Assembly (NCBI RefSeq): GCF_900107965.1
Contig: NZ_FNVU01000013.1
Span: 124,001 to 188,000 of the forward strand
Length of the DNA stretch: 64,000 bases
Source: Actinacidiphila yanglinensis
Lineage (GTDB): Bacteria; Actinomycetota; Actinomycetes; Streptomycetales; Streptomycetaceae
Direction of reading: 5' to 3'
Shown: in pieces, positions 52,131 to 61,735 of the stretch
How positions within the stretch are numbered: the stretch's first letter is position 1
Layout: each line of letters begins with the position of its first letter
Position numbers and translations under genes: made by a program
The notes under the pieces: model-generated
What the model was told of the DNA's origin: nothing
The model's input: only the letters and a program-made list of their open reading frames with translations
The model's database searches: none

Positions 52131-52733
52131 ATGTCTCCGTCGCACCGTTTCGACGCACAGCCTCCGCATGCAGCCGGCCCCGGCGCCGTGCAGCATCCAC
52201 GCCCCGCCCACCTGTTCCTGATGGTCGGACTCCCCGGGGCCGGGAAGACCACCCGCGCAAGAGAGCTCGCCGCAACCCACCGGGCGCTGCGGCTGACCCC
52301 GGACCACTGGATGAACCCGCTGTTCGGCGAGTCGTCGGCCGGCGGCAAGCGCTGGGTGCTGGAAGGGCGGCTCATCTCGGTCGCCCTGCAGGCGTTGAGG
52401 CTGGGGACCAGCGTCGTGCTCGACTTCGGGCTCTGGAGCCGCGACGAACGGTCGGCGCTGCGCTGGCTGGCCCGGTCGGTGAGGGCGTCGTGCCAGGTGG
52501 TCTACCTGCCCGTGGACAAGGACGTCCAGCTCGCCCGCGTCGCGCACCGCCAGGCAACGACACCGCATCAGACGTTCCCCATGAACGAGGCCGACCTGGA
52601 TGCCTGGCGGGAGCAGTTCCAGGCACCGGACGCCGCCGAACTCGAAGGCGGCGAGATTCCCGCGCCGCCCGCGGGCTGGTCGAGCTGGCCGGAGTGGGCG
52701 GTGGACACCTGGCCCTCCTGCACCGACAGCTGA
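52131..52733 (+). CDS. P-loop kinase/ATPase (AAA_33, Zeta-like)
   Basis: 200 residues from ATG 52131 (AGGGA upstream). Walker A 'GLPGAGKTT' near residue 33 is followed by 'VVLDFGLWSRDER', the pattern of AAA_33 small-molecule or nucleotide kinases, and a Pro/Trp-rich C-terminus. It would phosphorylate a small substrate. No antitoxin gene is adjacent, so a toxin role is not supported. The leader peptide and RNA upstream suggest expression is tied to cysteine or translation state. Confidence 0.85.
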   Translation: MSPSHRFDAQPPHAAGPGAVQHPRPAHLFLMVGLPGAGKTTRARELAATHRALRLTPDHWMNPLFGESSAGGKRWVLEGRLISVALQALRLGTSVVLDFGLWSRDERSALRWLARSVRASCQVVYLPVDKDVQLARVAHRQATTPHQTFPMNEADLDAWREQFQAPDAAELEGGEIPAPPAGWSSWPEWAVDTWPSCTDS

Positions 52734-52828
52734 CCTGGCCGGCCCGCCGATCGGTCAGCCGCCGGACCTGACGGCACCCCAGGCGCGACCGGACGACGGG
52801 CGACGGAAACGCGGGGACCCACGCGAAC

Positions 52829-52862
52829 GGCCGGCGGCCCCCCATGAGGAGGGCCGCCGGCC
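52829..52862. terminator. Bidirectional terminator
   Basis: A 12-bp perfect stem GGCCGGCGGCCC/GGGCCGCCGGCC with a 10-base loop lies between the convergent P-loop and stress-protein genes. Confidence 0.85.
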
Positions 52863-52896
52863 GTCGGGCGGTGCGGAGCAGGTCAGACCGTACGGG

Positions 52897-53331
52897 TCAG
52901 GACTCGCTGCGGACGAGCAGGACGGACACGTGCGAGATCTTCGCGACGCCGCGGCTCACGCTCGGGTGGAGGAGACCGGAGATACCGCTGTAGTGGCCGG
53001 GGCCGACCGCGATCAGGTCGGAGCCGAGCGCCTCGGACCGCTCGATGAGGATGGCGGCGAGCTCCTCGCGCAGGCCCTCGTCGACCTCGCCGTCGGCGGT
53101 GACGCCGTCGCCGCGCAGCCGGGCCACGGCCGCGTCCACGACCCGCTGGCTCTCCTCGCGCTCCTCGACCGGCACCACGGTGCTGGCGATCGCGCCGCCG
53201 ATGACCTGGGAGGGACGCACGTGTATCACCTGGACGGTGGCACCGGTGAGCTTGGCGAGGGAGGCCACGGCCTCGACCACGGCGTCACCGTGGGACGAAC
53301 CGTCGACAGCGGCGAGGATGTTCTTGTACAT
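52897..53331 (-). CDS. Universal stress protein (UspA family)
   Basis: 144 residues, single Usp domain, from ATG 53331 (AAGGAAG upstream). 'ILAAVDGSSHGDAVVEAV' is the opening strand-turn-helix and 'GLLHPSVSRGVAKISHVSVLLVR' the C-terminal motif, though the ATP-binding G-2x-G-9x-G(S/T) pattern is only partly kept ('GPGHYSGISGLLHPSVS'). It probably supports survival under stress. Confidence 0.9.
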   Translation of the reverse strand: MYKNILAAVDGSSHGDAVVEAVASLAKLTGATVQVIHVRPSQVIGGAIASTVVPVEEREESQRVVDAAVARLRGDGVTADGEVDEGLREELAAILIERSEALGSDLIAVGPGHYSGISGLLHPSVSRGVAKISHVSVLLVRSES

Positions 53332-53612
53332 GAGTCCAACTTCCTTGTCCGTAGGGGGCCTCGCGCTTCGGCGGCCCTCCGCTGTGTTGAGCGGCCCGGG
53401 ACGGTGATCCATTCCCGTCCGCGAAGTGGCGTTGGCCACTTCGCGCGCCCCCTGCGCGCTCGACCACGCCGGGCGGCACCGCGGCCCCGAGCGGCCCGTT
53501 TTCGTCCACGGGGTCGACGGAGGGGCGGCGCGCCCCTTCAATGAGAGGCGGGCACTGCCCGGTGCAGGGGCGGTAGGGGCAACGGTCGAACGACGACGAA
53601 GTCGGGAAGACG

Positions 53613-54842
53613 ATGGCGGAGATGGGTGCGCTCAAACGGCGCCGGACCCTGCTGGAGCACGAATGGGCCCGGGTGGTGCCGCAGTTGCGGTCGGCCGGGC
53701 GGGGGACGCCGGGCGGTCCACCGGTACGGGCCGAGGTCACGGAGTCGTGGGCCCGTTCGCTGCCGACGGTGGACCCGGGGCGGGAGAGCGCGCCGCCGGC
53801 GGCGGGCGGTGGCAGCGCGGGGTGGCGGCGCTCCCCGCTGTACCGGCCGGTGACGGACCTGGCCGGCGAGCTGCTGAGCATCGCCGAGGACGCCGGTTTC
53901 GTCGCGGCGGTCACCGACGAGGCAGGCACCATCCTGTGGACCTGCGGCGGCCGCGTGATGCGGCGCCGGGCCGAGCGGGTCAACTTCGCCCCGGGCGGGC
54001 GCTGGGACGAGGGCGCGATGGGCACCAACGCGCTGTCGCTGGCGCTGCGCAACGGCCACCCCAGCACCGTCTTCTCCGCGGAGCACCTGGTCGCGGCCCT
54101 GCACGGCTGGGTCTGCTACTGCGCACCGATCCACGGCCCGGACGGCCGCGTGCTGGGCGTGCTCGACCTGTCCACCACCTGGGACCGTTCACACCCGCTC
54201 GCGCTGCCGACCGTACGCACCCTGGCCTCGGCGATCGAGGCGCGGCTGCGGGACGACGCGGCGCAGGACGCCCTGCCGACGCCGGGCGTGGAGCTGCGCT
54301 GCCTGGGCCCGGCCCGCGTGACCCGCGCGGGCTCCTCGCTCCGTCTCCCCCCGCGCCAGCTGGAGATCCTCACGCTGCTGGCGCTGGAGCCGGGCGGCTT
54401 CGCCCCGGAGCGGCTGCGGGCGTCGCTGTACGGCGACCGGCCGGTGACCGCCTCGACGTTCAAGGCGGAGGTGTCCCACCTGCGGCACGCGCTCGACGGC
54501 GCGGTCAGCACCCGTACCTACGCCCTCACCACCCCCGTGGTGTGCGACGCGGTCGAGGTGCTGGCGGCGCTGGGCCGCGGCGACACGGAGACGGCGGTCG
54601 ACCGCTACCGCGGCCCCCTCCTCCCCCTGTCCGAGGCGCCGGGCGTGGTCGCCTGGCGCGAGCACCTGGAGGTGGTGGTGCGGGAGGCGGTCCTGGCCTC
54701 GACCCACCCGGAACACGCCCTGCGCTACGGCGAGCACGCCCCGTACGACACCCAGGTCCACACCCACGCGCTCGGACTGCTCGGCCCCGGGGACGTCCGC
54801 CGCGGCATCGCGGTCAGCAGACTGGCGTCGGCCGACCGCTAG
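53613..54842 (+). CDS. GAF-domain regulator with winged-helix output, next to aldehyde dehydrogenase
   Basis: 409 residues. The first half resembles AcoR-type sensors: 'ESWARSLP', then a GAF domain (about 85-215) with 'GFVAAVTDEAGTILWTCGG' and 'WDEGAMGTNALSLAL'. Instead of the AAA+ and Fis domains of AcoR, residues about 230-310 form an OmpR/SARP-like winged helix ('LPPRQLEILTLLAL', 'STFKAEVSHLRHAL'). It lies upstream of and in line with the aldehyde dehydrogenase gene and probably activates it in response to an aldehyde, alcohol or acetoin. Confidence 0.85.
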   Translation: MAEMGALKRRRTLLEHEWARVVPQLRSAGRGTPGGPPVRAEVTESWARSLPTVDPGRESAPPAAGGGSAGWRRSPLYRPVTDLAGELLSIAEDAGFVAAVTDEAGTILWTCGGRVMRRRAERVNFAPGGRWDEGAMGTNALSLALRNGHPSTVFSAEHLVAALHGWVCYCAPIHGPDGRVLGVLDLSTTWDRSHPLALPTVRTLASAIEARLRDDAAQDALPTPGVELRCLGPARVTRAGSSLRLPPRQLEILTLLALEPGGFAPERLRASLYGDRPVTASTFKAEVSHLRHALDGAVSTRTYALTTPVVCDAVEVLAALGRGDTETAVDRYRGPLLPLSEAPGVVAWREHLEVVVREAVLASTHPEHALRYGEHAPYDTQVHTHALGLLGPGDVRRGIAVSRLASADR

Positions 54843-54926
54843 CACCACCGACATCAGCACCCCCCACGTCAACGGAAGCGGCACCCACCGCCACGGCGAG
54901 CGGGTGCAGCAAGCGCCGACCCCATG

Positions 54927-55009
54927 AGCGGAGACACCACCCACCGACCGCGTAAGCGGAGACGCCACCCACCGACCGCGTGAGCGGAGACGCCACCCAC
55001 GACCGCGTG
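54927..55009. repeat. Three tandem copies of a 28-bp unit
   Basis: Copies at 54927-54954, 54955-54982 and 54983-55009, each starting AGCGGAGAC(A/G)CCACCCA and ending CCGCGT. The third lacks one C. There are no spacers, so it is not a CRISPR array. Confidence 0.85.
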
Positions 55010-55027
55010 AGCGGGGGCGGAGGGGAC

Positions 55028-55121
55028 GGGGTTCGAGATGGTTCGTATATTTGTGGCGCGGAACGCACGGCAACCCCACGTAGGTACCGGCACGCGCCGT
55101 AAATATGCAATCTCGAACCCC
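55028..55121. repeat. Long imperfect inverted repeat upstream of the aldehyde dehydrogenase gene
   Basis: GGGGTTCGAGAT (55028-55039) is perfectly inverted as ATCTCGAACCCC (55110-55121); the pairing continues inward through AT-rich TATATTTGTGGCGC against GCGCCGTAAATATG, giving arms of about 30 bases and a 34-base centre. It could be a binding site for the GAF regulator or a small mobile-element relic. Confidence 0.7.
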
Positions 55122-55362
55122 GGCGCCGCAGCCCCCGCGCCCCCACCGCACCCACCGCACCCGGCCCACCCGGCACGGCCCGCCCGAACATCACGGCACC
55201 GCACCCGGCCCACCCGGAACCGCCCCGGCCGACCATCTTCCGCGGCACCACACCGCGCCGCACCGCCCGTACGGCACCGCGCCCAGCGGCCCCCAACCTT
55301 TCGCCAACCTCCTGCGCCCACAGTGGTGTTGTCGCACCCCCGCGTACTCTCAGGAGCGGACC

Positions 55363-56880
<1,518 letters not shown>

Positions 56881-56890
56881 AACCACGGAA

Positions 56891-56941
56891 AGTGGCGCCT
56901 GGCCTGGTAGTTCGCCAAGTCGGGCGCCACTCGGGCTGCTC
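56891..56941 (+). terminator. Terminator of the aldehyde dehydrogenase gene
   Basis: AGTGGCGCC (56891-56899) pairs with GGCGCCACT (56933-56941). Downstream to 57177 there is no gene. A related hairpin follows the copied 3' end at 62722-62759. Confidence 0.7.
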
Positions 56942-57177
56942 ACCGCCGACGAGGCGCGCCGCCCGAAAACCCACTGGCATCTCACCTCTGACCAGCCGTT
57001 CCGGGGTATTCCGGGCCGGATCGCGTGGGAGCGGTCGTCGGAGGCCGGCCAGAAGGAGATTCCGGCGTGAGGGCCTCGTCTCCGGACCGACACCGTGCCG
57101 TGAGGGCGTCGCACCCGAGCGGCCCGCCACGCTCAGCGTGGCGGGCCGCGGCATGCCCCCGCGGGGCTGACGCCCGG

Positions 57178-57363
57178 TCAGTCCCCCAGGACATCCTTGG
57201 CCGCGTCCTTGACCTTCTCGCCCGCCTCCCTGGCATCGCCCTTGGCCTGCTCCGCGCGCCCCTCGGTCTCCAGACGCTCGTTGCCGACCGCGTGGCCGGC
57301 GGTCTCCTTGACCTTGCCCTTGACCTGCTCGACCTTGGCCTGAGTCTTGTCGTCCGCACTCAT
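57178..57363 (-). CDS. CsbD-family stress protein
   Basis: 61 residues from the second ATG (57363), 6 bases after AGGAG. Highly charged and helical: 'AKVEQVKGKVKETAGHAVGN' and 'GRAEQAKGDAREAGEKVKDA' are the two CsbD repeats. It belongs to the general stress response group in many bacteria. No fold-specific function is known. Confidence 0.92.
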   Translation of the reverse strand: MSADDKTQAKVEQVKGKVKETAGHAVGNERLETEGRAEQAKGDAREAGEKVKDAAKDVLGD

Positions 57364-57688
57364 CATCGACTCCTGATCTCCGGTAGCGGATGTAGCTGCC
57401 CGCAGGCACCGCAGCGGCCCGTGGGGCACCGGGGCACACCCTCCGCAGGAGGCTGACCCTCAAACGCGGAGAACACCCCGGCACCACGGCGCCTGTCCCA
57501 AAGAGCGGGGACTATCCCTCCCACCCCGAAATCACTTACCGCTCCGCCCCTATGGCCGCCTCTCCTCAAAATGAAACGACCCGTCACAAGAGATGGACGC
57601 CGCCATCGAACGACCGCACGACAGCACCCTGACCTGCCTGTGGTCGGTTGCCCCCAGGGGCAACCGACCACAGGAGAAATCGACGGCG
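57364..57688. other. Gap between two small stress genes
   Basis: 325 bases with no gene apart from the CsbD promoter region and the 38-base palindrome at 57637-57674. Confidence 0.4.
57637..57674 (-). terminator. 38-base near-perfect palindrome after the hydrophobic-protein gene
   Basis: CCTGTGGTCGGTTGCCCC, two bases, then its exact inverse: an 18-bp perfect stem 14 bases past the small gene's stop. It probably terminates that gene. Its perfection is unusual. Confidence 0.7.
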
Positions 57689-57859
57689 TTACCAGCGATA
57701 CCAGCGGCCCCGCCCGCCGCCGGAGTTGGTGGACCGGACGACAAAGCCCAGCAACCACACCACCAATACCACCACGGCGACCCACCACAGAATCTGCACC
57801 GCGAAACCCGCACCGAACAGAATCAGCGCCAGGAGAAGAACAAGAAGCAACGGTCCCAT
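57689..57859 (-). CDS. Small hydrophobic membrane protein
   Basis: 56 residues from ATG 57859 (GGAGG 9 bases upstream). Two hydrophobic stretches ('LLLVLLLALILFGAGFAV' and 'WWVAVVVLVVWLLGFVV') form a hairpin in the membrane, followed by a short Gly/Arg/Trp-rich tail. Proteins of this look are common beside CsbD genes in streptomycetes and thought stress-related; the role is unknown. Confidence 0.8.
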   Translation of the reverse strand: MGPLLLVLLLALILFGAGFAVQILWWVAVVVLVVWLLGFVVRSTNSGGGRGRWYRW

Positions 57860-58396
57860 GATTATCAACCTCCAATCCGCCGCTTTCCCGCCCCTGACCC
57901 GGTCATGCCGAAAAACTTGGTGGCGGGGCGGGGCAACCCCCCGGCTCGACCGACCCGGACGAACCCGAGCCCGTCCCGGCGCCGTTGCGGACCGGACACC
58001 CGAGCGATCGGCTACGGGCCCCTGCCCAAACCTCGAACCCGCGGCCTTTCGCCCTGGCGACCAGTTCCTCCGGCGCGGCTTGGCAGTCGCCACGCGCTCC
58101 TTCCCGGCCGCTCGAACGCTGGGACGGAGCGCTCTCGTGCCCAGGTTGTCTCGGGCTACTCGATCGCGTTCAGGATCAGCTCGCCCCTCGTCGCACCGGG
58201 CGGCGGGTGCTCCCGGCTGCGGGGCGGGTACGGCTACCGAGCGGCAGTCCGCGCGTGCGGAGACCGGCACCATGACCAACGGTGCCGGTCTACCGCCCCA
58301 CGGCCAGCAACTTTCGCCGGGCGCCGTGCCGTCAGGTTCCCGTCACCACGCCACGGCCTCGAAACGTGCCGACCTGGACAGGAAACTCAGCGCTGG
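57860..58396. other. Gene-poor region
   Basis: About 540 bases, lower in GC than average, with open frames in several phases but none with protein-like composition and a ribosome site. It includes the leftward promoter of the hydrophobic-protein gene. Nothing else recognised. Confidence 0.35.
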
Positions 58397-58972
58397 TCAG
58401 AAATTCTTGAACGCAACCTTGTTGCCCGAGGCGTCCAGAGGCTGGGGATCCACGGATTTGTCGCCCTTTCCGGGCCACGATGCCGGCTCGTAGATGACCC
58501 AGTACCGGCCGTCGGGCAGGCCGTGTCCCTTCGGGAACGGGTGGGTGGGAACTACTTCCTTGGTGGATACCCGCACCGCCGCGGCAGCGTCGGGAACGGG
58601 TCCGTAGGAAATGGATGCGTTGCGTCCCGGCGCCATACCACCCCCGTAGTACCCGCCGGAGTCCGAATTGTCGAAGCCGCACGCGGCGTTCGCCCACGGC
58701 AGCGTCGCCGAGTGATCCGGCCCCTTGGGACCGTCGAGCCCCATGCAGAAGCTGCCATCACCGTCGACATCGACGTAGGCGTCCAATTGCCAGTGGACAC
58801 CATTGGCGACGGACCGCTGCAGTACGGTGTAGTGGTTTCCCACGCGCCCCGGGGCGTCCGGGTCATCCCTATGTCCGGTGCAGGCGGTGACCAGGCTCAT
58901 CACCATGACCGCTGCTGCCACGGCTGTTCGCATCACCGAACGTTCACGTCTCCGGCTCCGTGTCTGCTTCAT
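58397..58972 (-). CDS. Hypothetical lipoprotein
   Basis: 191 residues from ATG 58972, or 178 from ATG 58933. A basic start, hydrophobic core and 'LVTAC' form a lipobox, so it is probably a lipid-anchored surface protein. The mature part has Gly/Asp-rich sequence ('DVDGDGSFCMGLDGPKGPD', 'FDNSDSGGYYGGG') with two or three Cys that could form a disulphide. No known domain. The frame is open far upstream, where it reads through the remnant of an unrelated dehydrogenase. Confidence 0.65.
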   Translation of the reverse strand: MKQTRSRRRERSVMRTAVAAAVMVMSLVTACTGHRDDPDAPGRVGNHYTVLQRSVANGVHWQLDAYVDVDGDGSFCMGLDGPKGPDHSATLPWANAACGFDNSDSGGYYGGGMAPGRNASISYGPVPDAAAAVRVSTKEVVPTHPFPKGHGLPDGRYWVIYEPASWPGKGDKSVDPQPLDASGNKVAFKNF

Positions 58973-59095
58973 CCGACCAGAGGGGCCACCCGTCCCTGCA
59001 TGTTTGGGCCGCACAGCCAAGCGATTCTCCGGTGCCCATCGGCGTGCCTTGCCGGTTGAGGAGATTCTCGGGTCCGGCATCGGTCGCTGCACGTA

Positions 59096-59241
59096 TTGCG
59101 CTTGCCCGCCCTCTTCGAGCCTTTTGGGGCGTTCCCGCTCGCCGAGGAGACCACCGACTGGTTCCGGGCATGGACGGGAAACAGCGAACTGGACGGCGCC
59201 AGCTGCCGCGTCTTCGGTCAGGATGGCTCGGGCAGTATGGG
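59096..59241 (+). pseudogene. Remnant of an SMI1/KNR4-like gene
   Basis: About 48 codons read 'LPALFEPFGAFPLAEETTDW' then 'FRAW' and 'SCRVFGQDGSGSM', which matches the start of SMI1/KNR4-type proteins of streptomycetes as I recall them. After 59241 the frame turns into unrelated sequence. No start or stop in context. Confidence 0.5.
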
Positions 59242-59302
59242 GCGTTCCGTCTGTGTGACCTGCGGCCACCGCGTGATCGTTTGTCTTCACACACCGATGA
59301 TC

Positions 59303-59490
59303 AGCGATGGCCGCGCCGTTGATGAAGGTGCCTTCGTCGCTGAGGAGAAAAACGGTGAATGGTGCGACGTCCTCCTCGGAACCCACTCGTCCGGTCGGCA
59401 CCTGGCCCAGGAAGCGCCTCTCGATCTCCGGATAGGCCGACACGGCGGCACGCCACAGCGGGGCGTCGATGAGTCCGGTCAGCCCGATAA
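59303..59490 (-). pseudogene. C-terminal remnant of an SDR dehydrogenase
   Basis: Codons read 'GLIDAPLWRAAVSAYPEIER' then 'GRVGSEEDVAPFTVFLLSDEGTFINGAAIA', the last 60 residues of a short-chain dehydrogenase; the final 'VDGG' is missing and the catalytic half is absent. It runs in frame into the lipoprotein gene. Confidence 0.65.
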
Positions 59491-59549
59491 CGGCAAGGGC
59501 CGCATTCGATCACCGATCCCGGAATGGAAGGCCCTTCTCGACGGCCTTG

Positions 59550-60506
59550 TCAGAAGTCCAGGACGAGGCGGCCCCTGATCCCGCCTCCCTCGAGGGCGCG
59601 GTGGGCCTGATCGGCCTGTTCCATGGGGTAGGTGCGGGCCACCCTCAAGGTAAGGGTGCCTTCTTCGGCCTGGCGTGCCAGCCGGTCCAGGATGTCGTGG
59701 CGTCCGTCGTAGGTGTGGACGTACACCGAGTGAAAGGTGATGCCGCGTCCGTCACGGGCAGCACCCGCCTCGGGCTCGGCCGGCCCGCGTACGACAGCCA
59801 TGGCGCCGCCGTCGCGCAGCGCGCCCGGCAGTGCGCCACCGATGGCGGCGGCGTCCAGGAGGCCGTCGGCCCCGCCGGGGACCACCTCACGGATGCGCTC
59901 CGCCACTTCCCGGCCCCGCCGGACCACGGCGTCCGCGCCCAGCGCGGACACCAGCGGTTCGTCGGCGGCGGACGCGTCGGCCACGACCGTCAGCCCCTGC
60001 GCCTTGGCCAGCTGGACCGCGAATCCGCCTACGCCGCCGGCCGCCCCGGTGACGGCCAGGACCTGGCCAGGGGCGAGGTCCAGGAGGTCCAGCGCCCTGC
60101 GGGCGGTGAGCCCGTTCAGGGGCAGTGTCGAGGCATGGGCGTGGTCGGTGCCGCGCGGCGCCTTCACCACGAACGCGGCGGGGAGGACCACGTGCTCCGC
60201 GTACGCGCCGCCCGCCGGCCGGGTCGGGTTGACCAGCGCGATCACGTGATCGCCGACAGCGAGACGGGTACGGGTCCCCGGACCCATCTCGTCGACGACG
60301 CCGGCCGCGTCCAGCCCGGGAATGTGGGGCGGCGGGCCCTGCAGTAGTGCGACCGCGGCGCCGGTCCGGATCAGGCTGTCGGCGGGTGAGACCGCCGCGG
60401 CGCGCACCCTGATGCGGACCTCTCCCGGGTCGGCGTGGCGGTCGGGCAGTTCGTGCACCCGCAATACGTCAGGCCCCCCGTAGCGCTGGAACGCCACGGC
60501 CTTCAC
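59550..60506 (-). CDS. Zinc-free MDR quinone oxidoreductase-like protein
   Basis: 318 residues from GTG 60506 (GGAG 7 bases upstream). MDR fold: GroES-like half with 'VRAAAVSPADSLIRTG', the NADPH loop 'VTGAAGGVGGFAVQLAK', and no structural-zinc Cys cluster, as in quinone oxidoreductases. It starts 1 base after the Gfo/Idh stop and is probably cotranscribed with it under the TetR regulator. Substrate unknown. Confidence 0.9.
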   Translation of the reverse strand: MKAVAFQRYGGPDVLRVHELPDRHADPGEVRIRVRAAAVSPADSLIRTGAAVALLQGPPPHIPGLDAAGVVDEMGPGTRTRLAVGDHVIALVNPTRPAGGAYAEHVVLPAAFVVKAPRGTDHAHASTLPLNGLTARRALDLLDLAPGQVLAVTGAAGGVGGFAVQLAKAQGLTVVADASAADEPLVSALGADAVVRRGREVAERIREVVPGGADGLLDAAAIGGALPGALRDGGAMAVVRGPAEPEAGAARDGRGITFHSVYVHTYDGRHDILDRLARQAEEGTLTLRVARTYPMEQADQAHRALEGGGIRGRLVLDF

Positions 60507-60507
60507 G

Positions 60508-61644
60508 TCAGTTCTCCTCGTTGGTCGTGGTGCTGGGAAGGTACTGGCGCACGCCCGTCGCGGATGCGCTCTCGACGGCGGCGATGATGCGGTGGCGGGT
60601 GAGCGCATGCGCGAAGTCGGGCGCCTCGTGCGTGCCCTCGGCCAGGTCGCGTGCGAACTGCAGGTAGAGCTCGGCGACGTTGCGTGCCGGACCGGTCACG
60701 GCTGCCGCCTCACCGTCGAGGTATCCCCCGGGCACGGCCAGTTCGGTCACCTTCGCGTCGTCCCCTCGGCCGCCCTCCAGCGTGAGGGGTGCGACCTGCA
60801 GGTTGCCGACGTCCGACGTGAGGACGAGGTCGCCTTCCGTCCCGTTGATCTCCCAGCGCAGGTTGTCCCCGCGGGACACCCCGCCGCGGTAGAGAACCGA
60901 GGCCGCGGCACCGGAGTCCAGCGTGCCCGCGATCAGCACCTGGTCCGCGGCAGTGACCGGGAGGGTGCTGCCGTCCTCGGCCAAGGTGACCTCGGTACGT
61001 CCGCGGACCAGGTTCGCCTGCAGGTCGGCGAACTCTCCCAGCACATGGTGCACGGCCTCCAGGGCGTGCAGGGTGGGCACGGTCAAAGTGGTGGCGCCGT
61101 TGGCGGCGTCGTACCAGTACGCGTGGCCGCGGTCCGTCGTCGGACCCCAGGCGATGCCCGAGCCGACCAGCGTGGTGCCGAGCACCCTGCCCACGTACCC
61201 CTGCGCCACCAGGTCGCGGGCGTAACGCACCTGCGGCGCGAAGGGCGCCTGCAGTCCCACCACCGTGCGCACTCCGGCCCGCTCCGCCTGCGCGACCAGA
61301 TCCTCCGCCTCCGCCAGCCCCACGCCCAGAGGCCACTCGCTGAAGACCATCTTTCCGGCCGCCAGCGCCGCGGAGATGATCTCCTTGTGGTGCGCCAGCC
61401 GCACCGCGACGACGACCAGGTCGACGCCGGGGTCGGCGATCAGATCCATGTGGTTGCCGTACGCGGCGGCAGCGCCGAACTTCTTGGCTGCGGCCTCGGC
61501 GGATTCCTTGCGCGAGGTGCTGACCGCTCGCAGTTCGTAGCCGGGGAGCGCACGCAACGCGGGAGCGTGGCCGAGCGCGGCCCATCCGCCGATGCTTCCT
61601 CCGACGATGCCCACGCCGATCGCGGTGGGGAGATGTGTGCTCAT
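60508..61644 (-). CDS. Gfo/Idh/MocA-family oxidoreductase (Gal80-like)
   Basis: 378 residues from ATG 61644 (GGAGG 5 bases upstream). The Rossmann start 'GVGIVGGSIGGWAALGHAPAL' and the family motif 'MVFSEWPLG' (where EKP is usual) are present; the C-terminal beta-sheet half is complete. The EWPL variant is the one seen in Gal80-like members. It may oxidise a sugar derivative or act as a sensor. Confidence 0.88.
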   Translation of the reverse strand: MSTHLPTAIGVGIVGGSIGGWAALGHAPALRALPGYELRAVSTSRKESAEAAAKKFGAAAAYGNHMDLIADPGVDLVVVAVRLAHHKEIISAALAAGKMVFSEWPLGVGLAEAEDLVAQAERAGVRTVVGLQAPFAPQVRYARDLVAQGYVGRVLGTTLVGSGIAWGPTTDRGHAYWYDAANGATTLTVPTLHALEAVHHVLGEFADLQANLVRGRTEVTLAEDGSTLPVTAADQVLIAGTLDSGAAASVLYRGGVSRGDNLRWEINGTEGDLVLTSDVGNLQVAPLTLEGGRGDDAKVTELAVPGGYLDGEAAAVTGPARNVAELYLQFARDLAEGTHEAPDFAHALTRHRIIAAVESASATGVRQYLPSTTTNEEN

Positions 61645-61662
61645 GAGAACCTCCAATTTAAA

Positions 61663-61678
61663 TACTGAACGATCATTA
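61663..61678. promoter_or_regulatory. Candidate TetR operator before the Gfo/Idh gene
   Basis: TACTGAACGATCATTA, a 16-base near-palindrome in an AT-rich patch between the TetR and Gfo/Idh genes, resembles sites bound by this TetR type. A looser relative (GAACGAGCGGTC, 62340-62351) precedes the TetR gene itself. Confidence 0.5.
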
Positions 61679-61735
61679 AAGAAACGGCCCAGGTGAAACC
61701 GGCGAAGAAGGCAAGGCATGCCGCGAAGTGCCGCC

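Larger units (their letters stand above)
54843..55362. other. Regulatory gap between the GAF regulator and the aldehyde dehydrogenase
   Basis: 520 bases without a gene. It contains three 28-bp tandem repeats and a long AT-rich inverted repeat, annotated separately, then about 200 bases of Pro/Arg/His-codon-like GC-rich sequence before the dehydrogenase SD. Confidence 0.55.

Noticed and set aside
52131-52733. Zeta-type toxin of a toxin-antitoxin system
   Set aside because: The P-loop fits the AAA_33/Zeta fold, but no epsilon-like antitoxin gene is adjacent; the upstream ORF is only 12 codons.
54927-55009. Possible CRISPR array
   Set aside because: The three 28-bp units are directly adjacent with no spacers, and there are no cas genes.
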